64,000 bases of DNA, from positions 47,707 through 111,706 of the forward strand of contig CAZJYC010000002.1 of the NCBI GenBank assembly GCA_964550165.1, written 5' to 3'. Under the pieces are notes generated by a model that was not told where the DNA came from, searched no databases, and saw only the letters and a program-made list of their open reading frames with translations. The DNA comes from CAZJYC01 sp964550165. Lineage in GTDB: Bacteria; Acidobacteriota; Aminicenantia; Aminicenantales; Aminicenantaceae. Both the position numbers and the translations under genes were made by a program. Shown here one piece after another: positions 24,871-33,541 of the stretch; within the stretch, counting starts at the first letter, position 1, and each line of letters starts with the position of its first letter.

Positions 24871-25454
24871 TTGCTTATCTGAAGGGGACTCTGGTTCGAA
24901 AAACTCCAAGTCAAGTTATTGTCGATGTCGGCGGTGTCGGGTACTGCGCCATGATTCCGCTTTCGACATATTTAAAACTGGGAGAGCTCAACGAATCCGT
25001 AGGACTCCATGTCTACACCTACCTTACGGACAATGCCCTCTCTCTCTGTGCTTTTTCCACTGAGGAAGAAAAAGACATTTTTTTGAAATTGATCAGCATT
25101 TCAGGCATAGGACCGAGGATCGCTTTGAACATCCTCTCTGGAATAGAAGCCTCTGATCTTGAGGAAGCCATCCGGAAAAGCGACGTGACCCGGCTGACTC
25201 TTATCCCCGGCGTTGGGAAAAAAACAGCTTTGCGTATTGCCCTGGAGCTCCAGGAAAAGCTCGAAAAGAAAGAAAAAGTGCTGGCAGTCAAAGGCTTCCA
25301 GGAAAAAGAAGACTTGATATCGGCCTTGATGAACCTTGGCTTTAAGAGAAAAGAGATCGAAAGAATTGTCGAGGAGAGCTTAAAAGCTTTGTCCGCGGAT
25401 GTCGGCTTTGAAAATCTTCTCCGAGATTGCCTCAAGAGGTTGGCCAAGGTATGA
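24867..25454 (+). CDS. ruvA: Holliday junction helicase subunit RuvA
   Basis: Binds the four-way junction and loads RuvB. The 195 residues show the OB-fold N-domain (MIAYLKGTLVRKTPSQVIVDVGGVGY), the two helix-hairpin-helix motifs (ISGIGPRIALNIL, IPGVGKKTALRIAL), and the short C-terminal three-helix domain (ISALMNLGFKRKEIERIV) that contacts RuvB. Start and stop overlap ruvC and ruvB by four bases each. Confidence 0.96.
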   Translation: MIAYLKGTLVRKTPSQVIVDVGGVGYCAMIPLSTYLKLGELNESVGLHVYTYLTDNALSLCAFSTEEEKDIFLKLISISGIGPRIALNILSGIEASDLEEAIRKSDVTRLTLIPGVGKKTALRIALELQEKLEKKEKVLAVKGFQEKEDLISALMNLGFKRKEIERIVEESLKALSADVGFENLLRDCLKRLAKV

Positions 25455-26488
25455 GAAAGACGATGGACGCGACGCTCACTCCAGTCAGGACAAAGGAAGA
25501 CCTTCTCTTCGAGGACAGCCTGCGGCCAAGAAATTTTGATGAGTTTGTCGGCCAGGAAACCGTCAAGTCGAACCTAAAGATCTTCATCGAGGCTGCCAAA
25601 AAGAGAGAGGAAGCCCTAGACCATGTTCTCCTTCACGGCCCCCCAGGTTTGGGAAAAACAAGTCTTGCCTACCTCATTGCCAAGGAAATGGGAGTGGGAA
25701 TCAAGCCAACTTCAGGGCCGGTGATTGAAAGGGCAGGTGATCTTTCCGCCATCCTTTCTAATCTGCAAACAAAAGAAATTCTTTTCATCGATGAGATCCA
25801 CCGTCTCCATCCTTCTGTGGAGGAAATTCTCTATTCTGCCATGGAGGATTTCAGGCTGGATATCGTCATCGGTCAGGGCCCAAGCGCTCGAAGCCACAAG
25901 CTGCAGCTCAAAAAATTCACCTTGATCGGAGCTACAACCCGAGCCGGGCGCATCACTCCTCCTTTACGCGGCAGGTTCGGCATCATCCACCGCCTCGATT
26001 ACTACAACAAAGACGACCTGGAAAAAATCATCAGAAGGTCTGCCTCCATCCTGGATGTGGCCGTAGATGAGCAAGGAGCCGGCCAGATCGCGCTTCGCTC
26101 TCGAGGCACACCTCGGGTGGCCAACAGGCTGCTGCGGCGGGTGAGGGACTACGCTGATGTCAAGGGCGAGGGAGAGATCACAGCCAAGCAGGCAGAAAAA
26201 GCCTTGAACATGATGGAGGTTGATTCGGTGGGCCTGGATGAAGTCGACAGAAAAATTCTCTTGACCATCATCGAAAACTTCAACGGCGGGCCAGTGGGAA
26301 TCAACACCATCGCCGCAGCCATCGACGAAGAGAAGGACACGATAGAATCAATCTACGAGCCGTTCCTGATGCGCATCGGGTTTTTGGAAAGGACAATCCG
26401 CGGCCGCAAAGTCACGGCCAAGGCTTATGACCATCTGGGCTTAGAAGTTCCCGCTCCCCAAGGAAACCTATTCAAAAACAAAGGATAA
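25451..26488 (+). CDS. ruvB: Holliday junction helicase motor RuvB
   Basis: AAA+ hexameric motor for branch migration. Walker A is GPPGLGKTSLA, Walker B is LFIDEIHRL, sensor 1 is IGATTRAGRIT, and the arginine finger is in PLRGRFGII; the winged helix at the C-terminus has YEPFLMRIGFLERTIRGR. ATG at 25451 in the ATGA overlap with ruvA gives 345 residues, the family norm; the in-frame GTG-type extension upstream is rejected. Confidence 0.96.
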   Translation: MRKTMDATLTPVRTKEDLLFEDSLRPRNFDEFVGQETVKSNLKIFIEAAKKREEALDHVLLHGPPGLGKTSLAYLIAKEMGVGIKPTSGPVIERAGDLSAILSNLQTKEILFIDEIHRLHPSVEEILYSAMEDFRLDIVIGQGPSARSHKLQLKKFTLIGATTRAGRITPPLRGRFGIIHRLDYYNKDDLEKIIRRSASILDVAVDEQGAGQIALRSRGTPRVANRLLRRVRDYADVKGEGEITAKQAEKALNMMEVDSVGLDEVDRKILLTIIENFNGGPVGINTIAAAIDEEKDTIESIYEPFLMRIGFLERTIRGRKVTAKAYDHLGLEVPAPQGNLFKNKG

Positions 26489-26534
26489 AATTCCCTGGTT
26501 CCTATCAGCCCGTCATTCCGGATAACTGACTGTC

Positions 26535-27566
26535 ATGCAGACTTCTGACTTCGATTATCAACTTCCCAATAAGCTCATCGCTCAGAAGCCTCTCCCTCAA
26601 AGAGATGAGTCCAGGATGATGGTCCTTGTCCGGGAAAACAAGAAAATCATCCATTCTCGGTTCAAGGAATTTCCAAATTTTCTCCATGAAGGCGACGTGG
26701 TTGTCTTCAACAACGCCAAAGTCATTCCGGCAAGAGTTTGGGGAATGAGCGGCGGGAGAGAAGTCGAATTCCTCTTTCTCAAGGAAGGCGAGCAAGGCCT
26801 TTGGGAAGTGCTCTGCCGGCCCTCACGCCGGGTGAAACTTCAGGATACGGTCTTTTTCGCTCCTGGAGTTGAAGGAAAGGTGGTAAACATCGAGTCAGAA
26901 GGAAAAAGAATACTCCAACTGCTTTCTGTTGATATCCTTTCCTGGCTTAAGAAAGCAGGCTTTGCCCCCCTTCCCCCTTACATCAAAAGAAAGAAAAAAG
27001 ACAATTCAATGAAGGCAGAAGATTTGGAAAGATACCAGACCGTGTTTGCCCGGAAAGAAGGCTCAATCGCAGCTCCTACAGCCGGCCTTCATTTCACGCC
27101 TCAGATTCTGGAGAGAATCAAAGCCAGGGGTGTTCAAGTTGTCTACATCTCGCTCAATGTGGGACAGGCTACGTTCCAGCCAGTGAGAGCCGAACGCGTC
27201 GAAAAGCACAGCATGCTCGAAGAAACATATTCTATAAGCCCCGAAGCAGCACAAAAAATAACAGAGGCGAAAAAAGAAACAAGGCATGTAGTTGCGGTCG
27301 GAACGACTTCTGTCCGGGCTCTAGAGAGTGCGGCGAGAGACCGGAAAATTCAGCCAGGAAAGAGCTCAACGCATTTATTCATCTATCCTGGCTATAAGTT
27401 TAAAGTTGTGGACAGACTCCTGACCAATTTCCATCTGCCCAAATCCACACTGTTAATGCTCGTTGCAGCCTTTGCCGACATCGACTTTATCAAAAAAGCC
27501 TACCAGGAAGCCATCCGGAAGGAATACAGATTATACAGCTATGGCGACTGCATGCTCATCCTTTAA
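26535..27566 (+). CDS. queA: S-adenosylmethionine:tRNA ribosyltransferase-isomerase
   Basis: Makes epoxyqueuosine by moving the ribosyl part of SAM to preQ1 in the tRNA anticodon. The 343-residue protein carries FDYQLPNKLIAQKPLPQRDESRM, FNNAKVIPAR, SIAAPTAGLHFT and GTTSVRALES, then LTNFHLPKSTLLMLVAAFA near the end. It follows ruvB by 46 bp, which agrees with the frequent ruvB-queA pairing. No tgt or other queuosine genes are in the window. Confidence 0.95.
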   Translation: MQTSDFDYQLPNKLIAQKPLPQRDESRMMVLVRENKKIIHSRFKEFPNFLHEGDVVVFNNAKVIPARVWGMSGGREVEFLFLKEGEQGLWEVLCRPSRRVKLQDTVFFAPGVEGKVVNIESEGKRILQLLSVDILSWLKKAGFAPLPPYIKRKKKDNSMKAEDLERYQTVFARKEGSIAAPTAGLHFTPQILERIKARGVQVVYISLNVGQATFQPVRAERVEKHSMLEETYSISPEAAQKITEAKKETRHVVAVGTTSVRALESAARDRKIQPGKSSTHLFIYPGYKFKVVDRLLTNFHLPKSTLLMLVAAFADIDFIKKAYQEAIRKEYRLYSYGDCMLIL

Positions 27567-27738
27567 GAAATTCCAATCTCCTCTCTGTAAGTTATTCAAA
27601 TGGCCGCTTTCAATAGATCCTAAATATTCAGCTTATCTCTACCTTTCTGTCCTTCAAATCATTGAGATGACGTTGTTCAAAATCAGACAAGAGATGAACA
27701 ACCTTTAATATAATAAAAGCGAAAAAAGTCGATTTCCT

Positions 27739-29031
27739 CTACTCCCAACCCAACACATCGCGATAACCCGGGATGTCCAAAAATCCATGCCCGCTGACGT
27801 TGAAGGCGATGACTTTTTTCTCACCCGACTCGCGGCATTTTATGGCTTCATCTATAGCACTGCATATTGAATAAGCTGACTCCGGTGCGGGGAGCCAGCC
27901 TTCAGTTTCCATAAACATTTTTGCTCTCTCGAAGACATACTTCTCATCACTCGGATAAGCAATAGTGTCAATATACCCTTTGTGCCGGAGAAGGCTGATG
28001 ATCGGCGAACAGCCGTGGTATCTTAGACCATCTCCTTTAATGGGTTCCATATCAATCTTATGTCCCAAGGTATACATCTTCAACAACGGTGTGATCTCGG
28101 CATAGTCAGCGAAATCGTATTCATATTTGCCCTGCAGGTTTGGCGCAACCTGATTCTGGGCCGCAATAAACTTTATTTTTTTCCCTTTTTTCAAGACATC
28201 TCCGACAAACGGAAGAGCAAATCCGCCAAAGTTAGACCCCCCGCCAAGACAGGAGATAACGATATCGGGATAATCTTCGAAGATTTCAAACTGCTTTTGA
28301 GTCTCCAAGCCGATGATTGTTTGATGCAACAGGACATGATTCAAGACTGAGCCAAGACAATATGTCGCCTTGGGATCTTTTTGGGAATCCTCCAGTCCTT
28401 CAGAGATGGCGATACCCAGAGAGCCGACATGCTCAGGATTTTGCTCATAGAGTTTCTTGCCGAATTCGGTGTTGGGACTCGGCGAGGCATAAACTTCTGC
28501 CCCCAAGAGTTTCATGAAACTCAATCTTTCTTTCTTCCAATTGTAGACACTGCGCACCCAGAAGACTGTGCACTTTAAGCCAGTGACTGCCGCGGCATAA
28601 GAGAGAGCTGTCCCCCACTGCCCTGCGCCGGTTTCGGTTGTCACCCTCTCAAATCCCTGTTGCTTTGCGTACCAACATTGGGCAAGTGCGGTGTTGACTT
28701 TGTGGCTGCCAGTCGGACTGAAAAATTCCCCTTTGTAATAGAGCCTGGCTGGGCTATCAAGCCTCTTCTCAAGGTTAGTAGCCCGGAAGAAGGCCCTTGG
28801 CCGGCCAGCCTTTGCGTATAAATCTAAAATTCCCCCAGGAATGTCAATCCAATTTTTTGTTGAGAATTCCTGATTCAGGCATTCGCCGATCATAAGGTTC
28901 GGCAAATTTTTTATGCGTGAGGGTCCTTCTTTAGGGTCCAAAGGCGGCGGCAAAGGCTCGGGCAGATCAGGCAAGATGTTATACCACTGGATTGGCATTT
29001 CATCAAATTTCAAAATGGCTATTGTCTTCAT
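27739..29031 (-). CDS. TrpB2-type tryptophan synthase beta-like enzyme
   Basis: PLP enzyme of the TrpB2 branch, 430 residues, longer at the N-terminus than TrpB1 (QWYNILPDLPEPLPPPL). The PLP lysine is in FSPTGSHKVNTALAQ and the phosphate cup is GGGSNFGG. TrpB2 can make tryptophan from indole and serine but usually works without TrpA. Here no trpA or other trp gene is adjacent. A catalytic Glu equivalent lies in TTETGAGQWG. A TATAAT (29113-29118, minus strand) about 80 bp upstream could be its -10. A scavenging role for indole is inference. Confidence 0.88.
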   Translation of the reverse strand: MKTIAILKFDEMPIQWYNILPDLPEPLPPPLDPKEGPSRIKNLPNLMIGECLNQEFSTKNWIDIPGGILDLYAKAGRPRAFFRATNLEKRLDSPARLYYKGEFFSPTGSHKVNTALAQCWYAKQQGFERVTTETGAGQWGTALSYAAAVTGLKCTVFWVRSVYNWKKERLSFMKLLGAEVYASPSPNTEFGKKLYEQNPEHVGSLGIAISEGLEDSQKDPKATYCLGSVLNHVLLHQTIIGLETQKQFEIFEDYPDIVISCLGGGSNFGGFALPFVGDVLKKGKKIKFIAAQNQVAPNLQGKYEYDFADYAEITPLLKMYTLGHKIDMEPIKGDGLRYHGCSPIISLLRHKGYIDTIAYPSDEKYVFERAKMFMETEGWLPAPESAYSICSAIDEAIKCRESGEKKVIAFNVSGHGFLDIPGYRDVLGWE

Positions 29032-29230
29032 CTCATTCTCCTTCCTTATTCAGTCAAAATATCTGCGCCTTAAATGATGAACTGCGCAAATCTATGCGTT
29101 TAGCACAAAGTGATTATAATGAGACTTCTTTTTTACCAAACACGCTATGGTTTCGACAAGCATTTTCTTCTCAGCGATTTTTTCCTTCTGAACGGCGCTA
29201 AGGGCACGACAGTCCTGGCCTGGAAAAAGC

Positions 29231-30133
29231 TTAAAAGGAGACAAGCTTCTTAAACTGGATAAAGCGTTTTTCAATCTCAGAAAGGGTCAAAGACCTCAAG
29301 CGGTCAATGCCAAAATCCTCGATGACGAAAGAAGCCAGGACGCTTCCGTAAACAGAAGCCTTTCGGATTTTTTCCTCGTTCTCATAAGCATTGACTTTAT
29401 CCAAGTAGCCCAGAAAAGCTCCGGCAAAACTGTCGCCTGCTCCTGTCGGATCAACCACGTCTTCGCAGGGATGGGCCAGGACGCCAAAGACTAATTCTTC
29501 TCCCAGGACTAGCGCGCCATGTTCTCCCTTTTTAACGACAACAAGCGAGGGGCCTCGCTCCAGTATCTTTTTTCCGGCTTTGATCAGGTTTTTCTCCTCA
29601 GCCAGAAGCTTTACTTCCTCATCATTGGCAAAATAGATGTCGACTTTCTCCAAGGTCTTTAAAAGCTCATCGTGCTTGCTCTCGATCCAGAGGTTGATCG
29701 TATCCATGGCCACCAGTTTTGGCGCTTGAATCTGAGAGAGAATGCTGTCCTGGAGGTCAGGGTTGATATTAGCCAGGAAAACAATGTCCGCCTGCCTGTA
29801 ATCCGGAGGAAGCTGGGGCCTGAAGTCTCGGAAGACATTCAACTCGGTCCTGATCGTTCTCCTCTGATTGGGATCCTCGCCATAAACAGCTTCCCAGTGG
29901 AAAGTCTTTCCTGGCCGAATCTCAAGGCCGCGGATATCGATTCCGCGGCTTTTGAAAAATTCAATCGCCTCTTGGGGAAAATCTTCGCCGACAGCAGCCA
30001 CCATCTTCGGCTTGGTAAAAAAACTGGCGGCCAGGGAACAATACGTCCCTGAGCCCCCGACAATCTTCTCCCTGCGGCCGTGCGGCGTGGCGACTGTATC
30101 AAAAGCGACAGAACCAACGATGACCAGACTCAT
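29231..30133 (-). CDS. PfkB-family sugar or nucleoside kinase
   Basis: A 300-residue ribokinase-fold kinase. It opens VIVGSVAFDTVATPHG with GGSGTYCSLAASFF, and the ATP/catalytic signature DPTGAGDSFAGAFLGYL near residue 225 contains the base Asp. It starts 19 bp after the methylthioadenosine phosphorylase gene on the same strand, so both are likely in one transcript. The substrate could be a sugar or nucleoside from that pathway; I cannot tell which. Confidence 0.85.
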   Translation of the reverse strand: MSLVIVGSVAFDTVATPHGRREKIVGGSGTYCSLAASFFTKPKMVAAVGEDFPQEAIEFFKSRGIDIRGLEIRPGKTFHWEAVYGEDPNQRRTIRTELNVFRDFRPQLPPDYRQADIVFLANINPDLQDSILSQIQAPKLVAMDTINLWIESKHDELLKTLEKVDIYFANDEEVKLLAEEKNLIKAGKKILERGPSLVVVKKGEHGALVLGEELVFGVLAHPCEDVVDPTGAGDSFAGAFLGYLDKVNAYENEEKIRKASVYGSVLASFVIEDFGIDRLRSLTLSEIEKRFIQFKKLVSF

Positions 30134-30152
30134 GGATTGCTCATTGAGTTTC

Positions 30153-31037
30153 TTATCGAATATATTTTCCGATGATGAGCCGGAGTTTCCGCTTGATCTC
30201 AGGAGAAATCAATTTCGACTGGGTGACGATACAATTTTTGAGGGCTTGTCCGCAATCGCAGCTTCTCACCGCAGGGAACGCTGCAACGGCTTTTTTGATC
30301 AAAGCCTTGGCATTATCGATGTTAAGGCGCACATTTTCAAGGATCATCTCGACCGAAACTGGCTCTTCCAGCTCGTGCCAGGCATCATAATCCGAGACGA
30401 GATTCATGGTCACGTAGCAGATTTCCGCTTCCCGGCAGAGCTTGGCCTCGGTGGCGCTGGTCATGCCGATCACATCGCAACCCCAGGAGCGGTAGATGAG
30501 GGATTCAGCCTTGCTCGAAAAAGAAGGTCCCTCGATGCAGATGTATGTTCCTCCCTTGTGGACTCTCAACCCAAGTCTCTGGCCTTCCTCAAAAAGGACT
30601 CCCGCAAGTTTAGCGCAGACAGGCTGGGCCAAGCTGATGTGGGCCGCTAGGCCTTGACCGAAAAAGGAGCATTCTCTTGTCGTCCGGTCAAAAAATTGTT
30701 CAGAGAAAATGATATCTTTCGGCTTTATCCCCTCTTTCAGCGAACCCACGGAGTTTACGGAAATGAGCCTCTCCACACCCAGCCTTTTAAAGCCGTAGAT
30801 GTTGGCCCGGTAGTTGATTTCAGAGGGAAGGAGGCGATGGCCCCGGCCATGGCGGCTGAGAAAGGCAATCCTCTTCCCCTCCAAGGAGCCGAGGACATAG
30901 GCATCAGAAGGTTTCCCGAAAGGAGTTTGGAGCTTAGCTTCTTCGATCTGCTCGATTCCTTCGATCTCATACAGACCCGTTCCACACAAAATTCCAATTT
31001 CTGCTCGAGGAATTCTTCTGCTTCTCTTTGTCATCAT
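30153..31037 (-). CDS. mtnP: S-methyl-5'-thioadenosine phosphorylase
   Basis: Splits methylthioadenosine with phosphate into adenine and methylthioribose-1-phosphate. The 294 residues carry GILCGTGLYEIEG, FLSRHGRGHRLLPSEINYRANI, YICIEGPSFSSKAES, and VIGMTSATEAKLCREAEICY with the purine- and methylthio-site residues; NLVSDYDAWH provides the base-binding Asp of this family. Start ATG follows CAGGAG. It is the first gene after a strong promoter and is followed by a PfkB kinase. Confidence 0.94.
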   Translation of the reverse strand: MMTKRSRRIPRAEIGILCGTGLYEIEGIEQIEEAKLQTPFGKPSDAYVLGSLEGKRIAFLSRHGRGHRLLPSEINYRANIYGFKRLGVERLISVNSVGSLKEGIKPKDIIFSEQFFDRTTRECSFFGQGLAAHISLAQPVCAKLAGVLFEEGQRLGLRVHKGGTYICIEGPSFSSKAESLIYRSWGCDVIGMTSATEAKLCREAEICYVTMNLVSDYDAWHELEEPVSVEMILENVRLNIDNAKALIKKAVAAFPAVRSCDCGQALKNCIVTQSKLISPEIKRKLRLIIGKYIR

Positions 31038-31061
31038 TTTTTCTCCTGAAACAAGGTTATT

Positions 31062-31090
31062 GATATATAATTAATGCCCTGACATGTCAA
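31062..31090 (-). promoter_or_regulatory. mtnP-pfkB promoter
   Basis: On the minus strand TTGACA (31085-31090) and TATATC (31062-31067) are 17 bp apart, 25 bp before the mtnP ATG. The dispersed repeat at 31121 begins about 30 bp upstream of the -35 box. Confidence 0.65.
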
Positions 31091-31120
31091 GCAACTGAAG
31101 GGAGGATACTATCATTTCCA

Positions 31121-31433
31121 ATTCCGCGATTTGAGGAAGCTTTGAGAAAAGCCTCGCTCCTCATCGGATTTTTAACGCCATTCTCCGTTCGCTCTTCTCG
31201 GCGGCTGCGTAACGCTCTGGCTAAGTGGTTCAAAAACACGCAGGCTTTCCATCACCTGGCGAAGGCAGAGTGGCGAGAAGGCCGTGTGAAAGGTTGAGCG
31301 GGCATGGTTCCTCGACCGAAGGGAGAGGAGAGCGAAGCCTTGAACCGAGCCGCTTTTGGCTCGCTGGGACAAAAGCGGCGTGCCTTCGAGCCGCTCTGCC
31401 TGAGCCTTCAAACGGTTTTTTCACCGCTTAGCC
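31121..31433 (+). repeat. 313-bp dispersed repeat, copy 1 (truncated element)
   Basis: Aligns with 42334-42647 in inverted orientation, about 90% identical by eye with one 1-base gap. The left side still shows the remains of an element end (CAATTCCGCGAT against AAATTCCGTGAT). The right side stops at CCGCTTAGCC, and the rest of the element is missing. A perfect 10-bp stem, GCCGCTTTTG/CAAAAGCGGC, is kept. Frames through it on both strands are not conserved as proteins. It fills most of the gap between mtnP and the sirtuin gene. Confidence 0.85.
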
Positions 31434-31493
31434 GGAGTTATTCCTTTGATTTTTCAGAGAGAAACGGTTATCCTATGGGCGAAAGAAAAAACG

Positions 31494-32252
31494 ATGATTC
31501 TTGAACAAGAGGCGCTTCTCAAAATTCTCCAGCAGTCGCCCCGTATCGTTATCTTGACCGGAGCTGGAATTTCGGCTGAATCCGGAATTCCGACTTTCCG
31601 CGGTGAAGGCGGACTGTGGCAAGAATACCGAGCAGAGGATTTGGCAACTCCAGAAGCCTTTGGCCGTGATCCAAAGCTTGTCTGGGAATGGTATGACTGG
31701 CGCAGGGGGATCATTGCTCAGAAAGAACCTAACGCAGGTCACAAAGTCCTTGCCCGCTGGGAGAAAGTTTTTCCGTCATTCTCTCTGATCACCCAGAACA
31801 TCGACGGCCTCCACCAGAGAGCTGGCTCGACCAACGTTGCCGAGCTCCATGGCAACATCTGGAAGATGAGGTGTACGGCCGAAGGGATTATCACAGAAAA
31901 TTACGAAATTCCGTTGTCAAAGATTCCTCCTGTCTGTCCTTCCTGCGGCTCACTCCTCAGGCCTCATGTGGTCTGGTTCGGAGAATCGCTTTCTTCAGAT
32001 GTGCTTAACAGCGCTTTCCTCCTCAGCTCCAGCTGCGATGTCATGTTTGTCATCGGAACCTCAGCCGTTGTCCAGCCTGCGGCCTCTCTTCCCCTTGCCG
32101 CGGCCGAAGCTGGAGCCAAGATTGCAGAAATCAATCCCGATGCCACTCCTCTCACCTATTACGCAGACTTTTCCTTCAGGGGAAAAGCCGGAGAAATTTT
32201 GCCTTTGTTCGATAAGGAACTATCCGCAAAAATTGGCTCCCCAAAGGAATGA
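31494..32252 (+). CDS. cobB: Sir2-family NAD-dependent protein deacylase
   Basis: Removes acyl groups from lysines using NAD. The 252 residues have GAGISAESGIPTFRG, TQNIDGLHQRAG and catalytic His119 in ELHGN. Tyr67-x-x-Arg70 (WYDWR) match the pair that lets class III sirtuins (SIRT5, E. coli CobB) accept succinyl or malonyl groups. The zinc site has only three visible cysteines (Cys127, Cys148, Cys151): the usual CxxC is CTAE here. ATG at 31494 is chosen; the open frame runs back to a TTG at 31446. larC follows with no gap. Confidence 0.9.
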   Translation: MILEQEALLKILQQSPRIVILTGAGISAESGIPTFRGEGGLWQEYRAEDLATPEAFGRDPKLVWEWYDWRRGIIAQKEPNAGHKVLARWEKVFPSFSLITQNIDGLHQRAGSTNVAELHGNIWKMRCTAEGIITENYEIPLSKIPPVCPSCGSLLRPHVVWFGESLSSDVLNSAFLLSSSCDVMFVIGTSAVVQPAASLPLAAAEAGAKIAEINPDATPLTYYADFSFRGKAGEILPLFDKELSAKIGSPKE

Positions 32253-33431
32253 ATGACCATGAAATATGTCTACTTCGATGGTTCAGCCGGATTGAGCGGA
32301 GACATGATCCTCGGCGCACTTCTGGATCTAGGCGTCTCGCCTTCCCTCTTCAAGAAAAAGATGAAAGATCTGAACCTCCAAGTGGATATTCATATCGAGG
32401 AAACAAAGAGAGCTTCCTTAAGGGGATTAAAGGTCAATGTCCGGGTTAAGGCCAAAAAGAAAGGCAGCCGCAAGTGGTCGGATATTGAAGCGCTGATTGA
32501 GAAAAGCCCTTTTTCTTCCTCGGTGAAAAACAATGCGCTCGCCATCTTCAAAAAGCTTTTCCAGGCTGAAGCCAAAGTCCATGGCCACAGCCTCAAGGAA
32601 GCGCATCTCCATGAAGCCGGCGCGGATGACGCCATTGTGGATATTGTCGGTACATGCTTTCTGGCCGAGCAGCTCGGCATCCGCGACATCTATGCCTCGC
32701 CTCTTAACCTCGGTCAAGGATGGATTAAGGCCTCTCATGGAGTTCTTCCTGTCCCTCCTCCGGCCGTGGCTGAGCTTCTCAAAGGAATCCCTGTTTACTC
32801 AGCCTGGGTCAAGGAAGAGCTTGTCACTCCGACCGGTGCGGCCATCATCGCCACGCTCGCCAAAAAATTCCTTCCCTTTCCAGAGCTCTGCTATGAAAAG
32901 ATCGGCTGCGGCGCCGGAGTTCGTGACTTTCATGATTTTCCCAACATCCTGAGAGCTTTTTACGGGAAAACAGAGGAGTTCCGGGCCGATAAAAAAATCT
33001 ACTGTCTGGAGACAACCGTAGACGACTCCAATCCTCAACTCTTGGGCACCTTCTTTGAAACGGCTTTCGATATGGGAGCCCTGGATGTCTTCCTGACGCC
33101 TGTCCTGATGAAAAAAAACAGGCTGGCGACAAAATTGACCGTGCTGGCCGAGATTGATAAAATGGATAGCCTGATTCGCGCCATTTTCAGAGAGACAAGC
33201 TCGATAGGCGTCCGCTACTTTCCGGTTGAGAGACGCGTGCTGGAAAGGACAATCCGCAAGGTCAGAGTGCTGGGGGAAGAAATCGCGGTCAAGATATCCA
33301 ACCTTGAGGGAAAAGCAGTCCATGTTCAGCCTGAATTTTCAGATTGCTTGAAGCTGGCGAAGAAGGCAGACCTTCCCCTCAAAGAGGTTATGCAGCTTGC
33401 TCTTAAAGAATTCGCCAAAGAGCATGGTTGA
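32253..33431 (+). CDS. larC: LarC-like nickel insertion protein
   Basis: A 392-residue member of the LarC (DUF111) family, which inserts nickel into the pincer cofactor of lactate racemase-type enzymes. MKYVYFDGSAGLSGDMILGAL opens it, HLHEAGADDAIVDIVG and LVTPTGAAIIATLA follow in the first domain, and ETTVDDSNPQLLG begins the C-terminal domain. It is a single uninterrupted frame, whereas lactobacilli split larC by a frameshift. It begins directly after the sirtuin stop. larA, larB and larE are not in the window, so the client enzyme is unknown. Confidence 0.9.
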   Translation: MTMKYVYFDGSAGLSGDMILGALLDLGVSPSLFKKKMKDLNLQVDIHIEETKRASLRGLKVNVRVKAKKKGSRKWSDIEALIEKSPFSSSVKNNALAIFKKLFQAEAKVHGHSLKEAHLHEAGADDAIVDIVGTCFLAEQLGIRDIYASPLNLGQGWIKASHGVLPVPPPAVAELLKGIPVYSAWVKEELVTPTGAAIIATLAKKFLPFPELCYEKIGCGAGVRDFHDFPNILRAFYGKTEEFRADKKIYCLETTVDDSNPQLLGTFFETAFDMGALDVFLTPVLMKKNRLATKLTVLAEIDKMDSLIRAIFRETSSIGVRYFPVERRVLERTIRKVRVLGEEIAVKISNLEGKAVHVQPEFSDCLKLAKKADLPLKEVMQLALKEFAKEHG

Positions 33432-33444
33432 GCGATCGGAGAAA

Positions 33445-33493
33445 GGAAGCATCCTTAAATTCGCAACATGACTTTCCCTAACGGAAAAAAGAT
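33445..33493. mobile_element. minimal ~49-bp member of the dispersed-end family
   Basis: Starts GGAAGCATCCTTAAATTC and ends ATGACTTTCCC..GGAAAAAAGATGC, the same two ends as the larger element at 19884-20040 but with nothing between. It sits in the 110-bp gap between larC and folE. It may be a solo-end deletion product or a conserved regulatory piece. Confidence 0.4.
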
Positions 33494-33541
33494 GCATGCT
33501 CGGAAGATTAGAGGCTGACCATGCCTGACAAGGAGAAAAAA

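Noticed and set aside
31230..31424. Conserved small protein encoded by the repeat (also at 42356)
   Set aside because: Similarity between the two frames follows from DNA repetition; there is no start context, and stems rather than codons are conserved.
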